From NCBI GenBank assembly GCA_023819365.1, contig JAMWBP010000039.1, positions 1-5,230 of the forward strand: a stretch of 5,230 nucleotides of DNA. Direction: 5' to 3'. Under the pieces are notes generated by a model, which was not told where the DNA came from, did no database searches, and saw nothing but the letters and a program-made list of their open reading frames with translations. How positions within the stretch are numbered: position 1 is the first letter of the stretch; each line of letters begins with the position of its first letter. The stretch comes from Candidatus Omnitrophota bacterium. Its GTDB lineage: Bacteria > Ratteibacteria > UBA8468 > B48-G9 > JAFGKM01. Shown piece by piece: positions 1 to 5,230 of this stretch. The position numbers and the translations under genes are program-made.

Positions 1-45
1 AAGGAGAGAGTCCCTGAAGTAAAAGAGGTTGTATCTGTTGAGTAA
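1..45 (+). CDS. C-terminal end of a NifU-like Fe-S scaffold protein (partial)
   Basis: Only the last 14 codons and the TAA stop are in the window, reading KERVPEVKEVVSVE. The pattern of a basic/acidic helix end, then VPEVKEVV and a short hydrophobic-acidic end, closely resembles the C-terminus of NifU-like (Nfu) domains. There it follows the CxxC cluster-binding helix, and the protein usually ends a few residues later. Nfu proteins carry and deliver [4Fe-4S] clusters in the cytoplasm. The CxxC motif itself would lie upstream of the window and cannot be checked. The frame ends 30 bases before mnmA, in the same reading frame and on the same strand, so the two are probably co-transcribed. An Fe-S or sulfur gene beside a thiouridylase makes sense, but the call rests on 14 residues. 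A heavy-metal-associated or other small alpha/beta domain is possible. Confidence 0.5.
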   Translation, partial: KERVPEVKEVVSVE

Positions 46-75
46 AGCCCTTTTGTCCTGCCCCAGCAACAGAAA

Positions 76-1158
76 ATGAAAAAGAAAGTAGTTGTAGGTA
101 TGAGTGGTGGTGTGGATTCTTCAGTAGCAGCCACATTGCTTAAAGAAGAGGGATATGATGTAAGTGGAGTGTTTATGAAGATATGGGATGAAAGATATAG
201 AGGACTCCTTTCCGGACATTCCTGTTTTTCACCCGAAGACCAGGACATTGAAGATGCAAAAAAGGCGGCGGAACTTCTCGGAATAAAACTTTATATTATA
301 GACATTGCAAAAGAGTATTCAGATATAGTCCTTTCATATTTCAAAGAAGAATATCTTAGAGGGAGAACACCAAACCCCTGTGTAATATGTAACCAATCTT
401 TAAAGTTTGGTCTTTTACTGGAAAAATTAACCAGTATAGAAAAGGTAGGTTTTGATTTTTTTGCCACAGGGCACTATGCGAATGTGGAATTTAATAAGGA
501 GAAAGGTAGATATATTCTGAAAAAAGGGGTTGATAAAAATAAAGAGCAGAGTTACTTCCTTTTTTTATTAACACAGCAACAACTTTCAAAGGTGCAGTTT
601 CCTTTAGGTAGATATACAAAGGAAGAAGTAAGGCAGATAGCGGAAAGGTATAAACTTCCTATAAGTTATAAAGAAGAGAGTCAGGATTTTATCAAGGGGG
701 ATATAAGGACTTTTTTCTCAGATAAGGTGAAAGAGGGTGATATAGTAGATAGAAAAGGAAATCTTGTCGGGAGGCATAAAGGGATTGTCTTTTATACGAT
801 TGGACAGAGGAAGGGGACTGGTATTGCTAAAGGGAAACCATTTTATATTACAGCGATAGATAGTCAAAGAAACAGGATAGTTGTAGGTGAGAAACAGGAT
901 GTTTACAGGAAAGAGTTTATTGTTAAAGCAACCAACTGGGTATCTATAGAAGCGATTAAAAAGCCGATAAGAGTAGATGTCAAGGTGAGGTATAAACATA
1001 CAGGTGCAACTGCTACTTTATATCCTTATGGAATGAATGACCGGGTAAAGGTAATTTTTGAAATGCCTCAGTGGGCTATCACTCCAGGGCAGGCAGCGGT
1101 CTTTTATAAGGGGGATATACTTTTAGGGGGAGGATTTATAGAAACTGTTTATAGATAA
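76..1158 (+). CDS. mnmA: tRNA-specific 2-thiouridylase MnmA, variant lacking the second catalytic Cys
   Basis: MnmA activates U34 of tRNA-Lys, -Glu and -Gln with ATP and replaces its 2-oxygen with sulfur; it acts in the cytoplasm. The 360-residue length fits the family (E. coli about 368). Seen in order: the PP-loop SGGVDSS (10-16) for ATP; SCFSPEDQDIEDA (49-61); RTPNPCVICNQSLKFG (97-112), with C105 in the place of the E. coli catalytic C102; ATGHYA (130-135); DKNKEQSYFL (153-162); YTIGQRKGTGI (240-250); and the C-terminal barrel ending TPGQAAVFY and LGGGFIE. The segment that normally reads SQxICF with the second catalytic cysteine (E. coli C199) reads ESQDFIKGD (201-209), about three residues shorter and without Cys. 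C50, C102 and C105 are the only cysteines. An in-frame TAA at 43-45 limits upstream extension, and the PP-loop needs the first strand, so ATG 76 is the start. No Shine-Dalgarno is visible. The family call is firm; the sulfur-transfer mechanism is open. Confidence 0.96.
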   Translation: MKKKVVVGMSGGVDSSVAATLLKEEGYDVSGVFMKIWDERYRGLLSGHSCFSPEDQDIEDAKKAAELLGIKLYIIDIAKEYSDIVLSYFKEEYLRGRTPNPCVICNQSLKFGLLLEKLTSIEKVGFDFFATGHYANVEFNKEKGRYILKKGVDKNKEQSYFLFLLTQQQLSKVQFPLGRYTKEEVRQIAERYKLPISYKEESQDFIKGDIRTFFSDKVKEGDIVDRKGNLVGRHKGIVFYTIGQRKGTGIAKGKPFYITAIDSQRNRIVVGEKQDVYRKEFIVKATNWVSIEAIKKPIRVDVKVRYKHTGATATLYPYGMNDRVKVIFEMPQWAITPGQAAVFYKGDILLGGGFIETVYR

Positions 1159-1176
1159 GGAGTTTTGTGGTAAAAT
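1148..1176 (+). promoter_or_regulatory. Possible extended -10 promoter for the radical SAM gene
   Basis: TGGTAAAAT at 1168-1176 is an extended -10 (TGn plus TAAAAT, 5 of 6 to TATAAT). It is preceded at 17 bases by TTTATA (1148-1153), which matches TTGACA at 4 of 6 positions. The -35 falls inside the last codons of mnmA. Transcription would begin near 1183 and give a leader of about 70 bases before the start codon at 1253. The 94-base gap after mnmA, long for this compact region, fits a separate promoter. AT-rich DNA yields such matches by chance, so this is tentative. Confidence 0.35.
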
Positions 1177-1190
1177 ATTTGAAGTATGTA

Positions 1191-1239
1191 TAAAAAAGTC
1201 AATAAGAGTTTTAAGGGTATTTTTACTTTGACTTTCTTA
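1191..1239 (+). repeat. Inverted repeat in the leader of the radical SAM gene
   Basis: AAAGTCAA at 1195-1202 is perfectly complementary to TTGACTTT at 1228-1235. After one mismatch (1194/1236) three more pairs follow (1191-1193 with 1237-1239). The loop is 25 bases. The 3' arm ends just before the ribosome binding site at 1241-1250. The stem is AT-rich and probably weak, so it could be chance or a modest translational control element. Confidence 0.3.
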
Positions 1240-1240
1240 A

Positions 1241-1250
1241 AAGGAGGGGG
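1241..1250 (+). promoter_or_regulatory. Strong Shine-Dalgarno fixing the start at 1253
   Basis: AAGGAGGGGG contains the full AAGGAGG core. The GGAGG (1243-1247) sits 5 bases before ATG 1253, which is good spacing, while the next in-frame ATG (1262) would be 14 bases away. It is the only strong ribosome binding site in the window. Confidence 0.85.
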
Positions 1251-1252
1251 CT

Positions 1253-2749
1253 ATGGTTAATATGGAATCCAAACTCCTTGATATGATGGAAAAAGGGGCA
1301 TCCCGGAGGTTTGTATCAAAACTATTAAGTTTTGGATTGAGAAACCCTATTACTAGAAGGCATCTCATAGAGGCACTGGATAGGGCAACATATAAGATGT
1401 CTTTCAAAAGTTTAAATAGACCCGATAAGGTAAAGGAAGAAAGATATTATATGGGTAGTGCACTTCTCCATTCTATTGAAAGGGCTTTTGAGTCAAAGGC
1501 AATCTCTCCTATGTGTATGAAGGCGCTTGCAGATATATTAATCAGTAAGGTGATGGTTGAAGGGGTATATATAAGACATTCATTTGCAGAGAAACACGGG
1601 TTCAGACCACCTTCTTTTGTAACAATCTCACCCACCAATGTCTGTAATCTTAAGTGTAAGGGATGTTATGCAGGTGACATATACCAGAGGCATACACTTA
1701 AGTATGAGGTATTTGACAGGGTGATAAGGGAGATTAAGGAACAGTTCGGCGCATATTTCCTTGTTATATCTGGTGGAGAACCATTTGCTTACAGGGATAG
1801 CGGAAAGACGCTCTTTGATATATTAGAGACACACTCTGACTGTTATTTTATGGCTTATACAAATGCAACGCTCATAACAAAAGATGTAGCAAAGCGACTT
1901 GGTGAGTTAGGTAACTTTACCCCTGCAATATCTGTTGAGGGATTTGAAAAAGAGACAGATGATAGACGAGGCGAAGGAACATTAAAGAGGATTATGGAGG
2001 CAATGGACAACCTTAAAGAGGCAGGCGTTCCTTTTGGCATCTCTGTCACACCTACACGATATAACGCTGAACTCCTTCTTTCAGATGAATTTCTTGACTT
2101 TTATTTCACCAAAAAGGGTGCTATATATGGCTGGTATTTTCAGTATATGCCCATAGGCAGAAAACCGGACTTTGACCTGATGGTCACCCCTGAACAGAGA
2201 TATAAGATGCTTCAAAGGATATGGAGTGTTGTAAGAGAAAAGAAGATATTTATTGCGGACTTCTGGAATTCAGGAACTGCATCAGATGGGTGTATGGCAG
2301 CAGGAAGGGGTGGTGGATACTTCTATATAATGTGGGATGGAACCATTACTCCCTGTGTATTTGTGCCATTTAAGGATAAGGAGTATGGAAATCTGTATAA
2401 ACTTTACGAAAATGGAAAGACCATAACAGATGCAATTAAGTCCCCGCTTTTTACAAAAATCAGAGAGTGGCAGGACAACTACTGGATAAAGCAACCGAAA
2501 CATAAATGTGGGAATCTACTTGTTCCCTGTGCCATCAGGGACAATTCTGAGGAGTTTTATAGAATAGTCAAGAATACAGAGGCAGTCCCTACTGATATCG
2601 GAGCAGAAGAGTATCTCAGAATAATAGAAGAAGGGAAGATGCCCAAATACAATAGACAGTACAGAATGTATACAGACCCATTATGGGAGAAGGAGTATCT
2701 GGGTAATCAAAAAGAAGAGGAGCAGAACCTTTTTACACAGGGTAATTGA
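1253..2749 (+). CDS. Radical SAM enzyme with C-terminal auxiliary-cluster cysteines, function unknown
   Basis: Residues 1-120 form a mostly helical N-terminal region without a motif I recognise. The radical SAM core begins at SPTNVCNLKCKGCYAGD: C131, C135 and C138 make the CxxxCxxC set that binds the [4Fe-4S] cluster splitting S-adenosylmethionine. ISGGEP (172-177) is the SAM-contacting GGE motif, and AISVEGFEKETDDRRG (225-240) is a typical later core strand. The C-terminal part has C347 (DGCMAAGRGGG), C368 (DGTITPCVFVPF), C419 and C426 (KCGNLLVPC), a SPASM-like arrangement with enough ligands for one more Fe-S cluster. From memory, the PCVFVPF...GNLY...SPLF...PC layout matches a widespread clostridial and deltaproteobacterial radical SAM family with no settled substrate. 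There is no signal peptide, so it should be cytoplasmic. Candidate roles include peptide or lipid modification; no precursor peptide is visible nearby. The fold is firm, the function unassigned. Confidence 0.93.
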   Translation: MVNMESKLLDMMEKGASRRFVSKLLSFGLRNPITRRHLIEALDRATYKMSFKSLNRPDKVKEERYYMGSALLHSIERAFESKAISPMCMKALADILISKVMVEGVYIRHSFAEKHGFRPPSFVTISPTNVCNLKCKGCYAGDIYQRHTLKYEVFDRVIREIKEQFGAYFLVISGGEPFAYRDSGKTLFDILETHSDCYFMAYTNATLITKDVAKRLGELGNFTPAISVEGFEKETDDRRGEGTLKRIMEAMDNLKEAGVPFGISVTPTRYNAELLLSDEFLDFYFTKKGAIYGWYFQYMPIGRKPDFDLMVTPEQRYKMLQRIWSVVREKKIFIADFWNSGTASDGCMAAGRGGGYFYIMWDGTITPCVFVPFKDKEYGNLYKLYENGKTITDAIKSPLFTKIREWQDNYWIKQPKHKCGNLLVPCAIRDNSEEFYRIVKNTEAVPTDIGAEEYLRIIEEGKMPKYNRQYRMYTDPLWEKEYLGNQKEEEQNLFTQGN

Positions 2750-2760
2750 AGATGAAAAAG

Positions 2761-2809
2761 CCCCTCACCCTGACCCTCTCCCCAGAGGGGAGAGGAAAAA
2801 GGTGAGGGG
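2761..2809. repeat. Two-tier palindromic element (dispersed-repeat type) between genes
   Basis: The outer arms CCCCTCACC (2761-2769) and GGTGAGGGG (2801-2809) pair over 9 bases. The inner arms CCTCTCCCC (2775-2783) and GGGGAGAGG (2787-2795) pair over another 9. The tip is a 3-base AGA loop, and a symmetric 5-by-5 internal loop (CTGAC opposite AAAAA) lies between the tiers. The wording CCCTCACCCTGACCCTCTCCCC resembles a class of dispersed intergenic palindromes seen in many bacterial genomes, often called REP-like. It starts 11 bases after the radical SAM stop. No T-run follows on the + strand, so it is not a standard terminator for the upstream gene. Read on the - strand, the stem is followed by CTTTTTC, which looks more like a terminator, but no - strand gene is present. 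Confidence 0.85.
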
Positions 2810-2874
2810 GAATAAAAATATAGAGGAGAGGGGGAAAGAAGAGGTAAGAAAAAATAATCTTCAAAGAGAGTAAA
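2810..2874 (+). other. C-free purine-rich leader before the PagL-like gene
   Basis: From 2784 to 2858 the + strand has no cytosine and only seven thymines. The part after the palindrome includes GAGGAGAGGGGGAAAG (2823-2838). Its GGAGAGGG (2825-2832) could pair with CCCTCTCC (2774-2781), so it could compete with the inner stem of the palindrome. It may be a decayed second copy of the repeat's right arm. The ribosome binding site for the next gene is probably the weak GAGAG at 2866-2870. No convincing promoter was found. Confidence 0.45.
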
Positions 2875-3417
2875 ATGAAGAGAAAAAGGGATGGGATATT
2901 TTTATTTTTTTTGTTTCTTACTGGTTCACTTTTTGCTTTTGATATCAGAAAACCATCTGGGAAAGAAGTTTTTATTACCTATGGCTGGGATGACCACCTG
3001 AAAAACCAGGGGGAGTATGTCCACCATACAATCGGTATAGACCTTTGTTATCCTCTGCCATGGAAAAACTTTCAGTTCCAGTTAGAGCCATTTGCTTCTC
3101 TGGTTTCATCTCCTGATGTAAATGGAGAGATAGGACTTGTCTTTTTTATAAAATATATCTTCCCTTTAAATTTTCCTATAAAGCCGTATCTAAGAGGTGG
3201 TAGTGGTATAATAGTTATTACACAAGAAACAGAGGAACAATCAACACTTTTTAATTTTGCCAGTCAATCCGGCTATGGACTTTCTGTAGATATAGGAAGA
3301 GGCAGGTATATCCTTATTGAATACAGAAATCGGCATGTCTCTAATGCTGATATAAAAAAGCCAAATTCAGGTATAGACAGTTATATATGGCTCTTAGGAT
3401 TTGGCAGCAGTTTTTAA
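2875..3417 (+). CDS. PagL-like lipid A 3-O-deacylase (acyloxyacyl hydrolase family), outer membrane
   Basis: PagL enzymes sit in the outer membrane as small beta barrels and remove the acyl chain at position 3 of lipid A. Here a basic start (MKRKR) and a hydrophobic stretch (8-20) form a signal peptide, probably cut after A21. The mature part of about 159 residues has alternating beta-strand character and ends in Phe (F180), typical of outer-membrane barrels. The decisive motif is YRNRHVSNADIKKPNSGIDSY (150-170; the first 20 run to S169). H154 and S156 align with the catalytic His and Ser of Pseudomonas PagL (H126, S128), followed by N157 and P163-N164. The third catalytic residue, Glu140 in PagL, lines up with D168, a conservative change. 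Barrel strands are poorly conserved in this family, so the motif carries the call. The gene lies 15 bases before lpxB, which supports a lipid A substrate. It could instead be an inactive or differently specific relative. Confidence 0.82.
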   Translation: MKRKRDGIFLFFLFLTGSLFAFDIRKPSGKEVFITYGWDDHLKNQGEYVHHTIGIDLCYPLPWKNFQFQLEPFASLVSSPDVNGEIGLVFFIKYIFPLNFPIKPYLRGGSGIIVITQETEEQSTLFNFASQSGYGLSVDIGRGRYILIEYRNRHVSNADIKKPNSGIDSYIWLLGFGSSF

Positions 3418-3432
3418 TTCTCATACAACTAA

Positions 3433-4554
3433 ATGAAGATAGCGGTCATTGCAGGAGAAAAGTCAGGGGATAATTATGGAGCCCTACTTATAGATGCGAT
3501 CAGAAAGATTGAAAAGGATGTATTTGTTATCGGAACAGGTGGAGAAGGGATAAGAGAGAAGGCAGACCTGTTTATAAAATCTCCTTATGGGAGGATGGGA
3601 TTTTCTGGTGTTATATCACATCTACCACTCTTTTACCATGCATTTAAGAAGGTAAAAGAGATATTAAAAAAAGAGTGTCCTTCTTTTATTGTGTTTATAG
3701 ATAATCCTGGATTTAACCTTAAACTTGCACAGGTATTAGGAGAAAAATTCCCGTGTTTTTATTATATCCCGCCAAAGGTATGGGCACATAACTATGGAAG
3801 GATAAGGATAATGAAGAAGTATATTAAGGCGGTCATTACTATATTCCCTTTTGAAGAGGGGATCTATAAGAAAGAAGGTATACCTGCATTCTGGTTCGGA
3901 CATCCAGTGACAGACCTTATAAAGACCGAGCAAAACCTAAAGGAAAGGTATAATATCCCTGTTATAGGACTTCTACCTGGAAGCAGAGAGAAAGAGGTGA
4001 GGTATCTTTTACCTGTTTTTATCCATACTGTAAAGATTATTTCCAAAAGAAGAAGAGTAAAAACATTACTTTCTGCATCTGATATGCCTATAAAAAGGAT
4101 AGAAGAAGAGATACTAAAAAAATATCATACAGAAATGGAGATTATTGAAGGCAGTCCACATATTGTAATAAGATATGCATCTGTAGTACTTGCAGCAAGT
4201 GGAACGGTTAACTTAGAAGTGGCTCTTCTTCAAAAGCCATTACTTGTTTTTTATAAGACAAAATATCTTGACTATCTTATTGCGAGATCTATGGTAAAAT
4301 TAAAGATAATAAGTCCTGTGAACCTTCTTGCAGGGGAAAAGGTTATTCCTGAATATATCCAGTACTTCCCATACAGAAAAATAACAGGGGATATAGAGGA
4401 TATACTCAATAAAGGGGCACTTTATAGGCAGGAACAAGAATTGTTTTCCCGTATAGCGGAGATAGCAGGCAGAGGCAATGTGAGTGAAGCAGTAGCGGAG
4501 TTTTTGATAAAAAACTATGCTAAAAGAGATATTGAAGATAAGAAATTATGTTGA
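3433..4554 (+). CDS. lpxB: Lipid A disaccharide synthase LpxB
   Basis: LpxB is a family 19 glycosyltransferase on the cytoplasmic face of the inner membrane. It joins UDP-2,3-diacylglucosamine to lipid X to give the beta-1,6 disaccharide of lipid A. Its 373 residues fit the family. Motifs in order: AGEKSGDNYGA (7-17; usual wording AGExSGDxxGA); GTGGEGI (34-40); MGFSGVI (55-61); FIDNPGFNLKLA (88-99); YYIPPKVWAH (110-119); FPFEEGIY (138-145); FGHPVTD (155-161); LLPGSREKEV (180-189), whose Arg matches an essential family residue; ASGTVNLEVALLQKPLLVFYK (255-275, the nucleotide-sugar site); and SPVNLLAGEKVIPEYIQ (294-310). The start is unambiguous because an in-frame TAA (3430-3432) lies directly before ATG 3433. 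There is no Shine-Dalgarno, and the gap to the PagL-like gene is 15 bases, so translation may depend on coupling. The 3' end overlaps the next gene. Confidence 0.96.
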   Translation: MKIAVIAGEKSGDNYGALLIDAIRKIEKDVFVIGTGGEGIREKADLFIKSPYGRMGFSGVISHLPLFYHAFKKVKEILKKECPSFIVFIDNPGFNLKLAQVLGEKFPCFYYIPPKVWAHNYGRIRIMKKYIKAVITIFPFEEGIYKKEGIPAFWFGHPVTDLIKTEQNLKERYNIPVIGLLPGSREKEVRYLLPVFIHTVKIISKRRRVKTLLSASDMPIKRIEEEILKKYHTEMEIIEGSPHIVIRYASVVLAASGTVNLEVALLQKPLLVFYKTKYLDYLIARSMVKLKIISPVNLLAGEKVIPEYIQYFPYRKITGDIEDILNKGALYRQEQELFSRIAEIAGRGNVSEAVAEFLIKNYAKRDIEDKKLC

Positions 4555-5230
4555 TGTAAGGTGGAGGTACTTTTTTGCAGGTATCGTTTTTATGATACTT
4601 AATGCTATGTTTAATGGTATTTCTATTTTTTCTATAGTCCCCCTTATGGACAATATTATAGCAGGTAAAAGAATTATTCTCCCAGAAAAACTTCCTGTCT
4701 ACATTAGTATGCGACTGGCACCTATCATAAATTTTCTCAATAATCTGCCACCTTCTTTTGTTTTGAAATATCTTATTGCTTTTATTATCATTTCTATTGG
4801 AATTAAAGGGTTTTTTTCTTATCTTAATCACTACTACTTTAACCTCTTTGGATTACATCTTCTCACTGATATAAGGGACAAGATGTACAAAAAGATGGCA
4901 ACTCTTTCAATGGACTTCTTTGTATTTGGTAAAGCGGGTGAGATTACATCCCGCCTCATATATGATGTTAACCTTTTAAGAAATATGTTTACATCTCAGA
5001 TCCCTGGTATCATCTTTCAGGGCACCCTTGCGGTTGTGTATCTTGTAATTATCTTTACTATTGACTGGAAGATGAGTTTACTTGCTATGTTGATATTCCC
5101 GCCACTTTTATATCCTATATACAGGACAGGAAGAAAATTAAGGAAATTAGGTAGAAAGATACAGGAGTCCTATGCAAAGATAGGTAATCTTATATATGAA
5201 GGGGTGTATGGACAGCAAATCATAAAGGCA
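4517..5230 (+). CDS. msbA: MsbA-type lipid A ABC exporter, N-terminal membrane domain (partial)
   Basis: The frame runs from ATG 4517 to the window edge, 238 codons without a stop. MsbA flips the lipid A core across the inner membrane using ATP. Visible here is the type I ABC exporter membrane domain: TM1 about 18-45 (FFAGIVFMILNAMFNGISIF), TM2 about 81-104, then the intracellular segment LLTDIRDKMYKKMATLSMDF (115-134) with FGKAGEITSRLIYDV (137-151), which is classic for this fold, and TM3-TM4 about 160-200. The loop between TM1 and TM2 (about 46-80) is fairly long. The ATPase domain (Walker A, signature, Walker B) is beyond the window. The start overlaps lpxB by 38 bases in another frame. 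ATG 4517 gives a sensible basic N-terminus (MLKEILKIRNYVDVRWRY), but no well-spaced Shine-Dalgarno precedes it, and TTG 4532 is a possible alternative. The MsbA call rests on lpxB context; other exporters of this fold look alike. Confidence 0.85.
   Translation, partial: MLKEILKIRNYVDVRWRYFFAGIVFMILNAMFNGISIFSIVPLMDNIIAGKRIILPEKLPVYISMRLAPIINFLNNLPPSFVLKYLIAFIIISIGIKGFFSYLNHYYFNLFGLHLLTDIRDKMYKKMATLSMDFFVFGKAGEITSRLIYDVNLLRNMFTSQIPGIIFQGTLAVVYLVIIFTIDWKMSLLAMLIFPPLLYPIYRTGRKLRKLGRKIQESYAKIGNLIYEGVYGQQIIKA

Noticed and set aside
718..999. Open frame of 93 codons on the - strand inside mnmA
   Set aside because: It lies wholly within the well-supported mnmA frame, and its translation resembles no family and has no ribosome binding site.
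1228..1233. TTGACT as a -35 box
   Set aside because: A -10 at normal spacing would fall on the ribosome binding site or start codon of the radical SAM gene. The bases are better explained as one arm of the inverted repeat.
1447..2503. Three short - strand open frames inside the radical SAM gene
   Set aside because: They are shadows of the conserved coding frame; none has recognisable domains or its own signals.
2761..2820. Rho-independent terminator for the radical SAM gene
   Set aside because: The stem is strong, but it is followed by AATAAAAATA rather than a T-run on the + strand.
2750..2874. CRISPR repeat or small RNA gene
   Set aside because: There is one palindrome and no spaced repeat copies. 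No independent promoter plus terminator pair is visible to support an RNA gene.
3736..4046. Two overlapping - strand open frames inside lpxB
   Set aside because: They sit opposite conserved LpxB motifs and show no independent coding features.
4554..4559. ATG overlapping the lpxB stop (TGATG) as the exporter start
   Set aside because: That ATG is followed at once by TAA, so it encodes nothing. The exporter frame is open from 4517.
4520..4831. 103-codon - strand open frame at the lpxB/msbA junction
   Set aside because: The + strand here encodes the exporter's first membrane segments. The - strand product is Lys/Asn-rich, which is what the complement of a hydrophobic T-rich region gives.

Overview
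The window is an AT-rich, densely coded stretch from a Gram-negative (diderm) bacterium. Every supported gene lies on the + strand. Lipid A genes and a predicted outer-membrane barrel protein with a signal peptide show that the cell has an outer membrane with lipopolysaccharide or a lipid A-like glycolipid. Arginine is written mostly as AGA/AGG and isoleucine often as ATA. Together with divergent motif wording in the conserved enzymes, this fits a little-studied or uncultivated, possibly heat-adapted lineage. The species cannot be named from this sequence.

Layout: (1) bases 1-45 are the last 14 codons of a protein that looks like the end of a NifU-type Fe-S scaffold domain. (2) 76-1158 is mnmA, the tRNA U34 2-thiouridylase. 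It lacks the usual second catalytic cysteine and has only three cysteines. (3) 1159-1252 is a short gap with a possible extended -10 promoter, a weak inverted repeat and a strong ribosome binding site. (4) 1253-2749 is a 498-residue radical SAM enzyme of unknown function, with four C-terminal cysteines that could hold an extra Fe-S cluster. (5) 2750-2874 holds a nearly perfect two-tier palindrome of 49 bases, of the dispersed-repeat kind, followed by a long C-free purine tract. (6) 2875-3417 is a PagL-like lipid A 3-O-deacylase. (7) 3433-4554 is lpxB, lipid A disaccharide synthase. (8) 4517 to the window end is the N-terminal half of an MsbA-type lipid A flippase. It overlaps the end of lpxB by 38 bases.

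Two functional themes appear. The left part concerns sulfur and Fe-S chemistry: a NifU-like end, a thiouridylase with a possible Fe-S-type cysteine set, and a radical SAM enzyme. The right part is a lipid A module: LpxB makes the disaccharide on the cytoplasmic side, MsbA would flip the finished lipid across the inner membrane, and the PagL-like enzyme would trim an acyl chain at the outer membrane. The most notable points are the altered MnmA active site, a PagL-like deacylase placed directly before lpxB-msbA, the unassigned radical SAM enzyme, and the palindromic element between the two halves. No clear new multi-gene system (defence, CRISPR, mobile element) was found.
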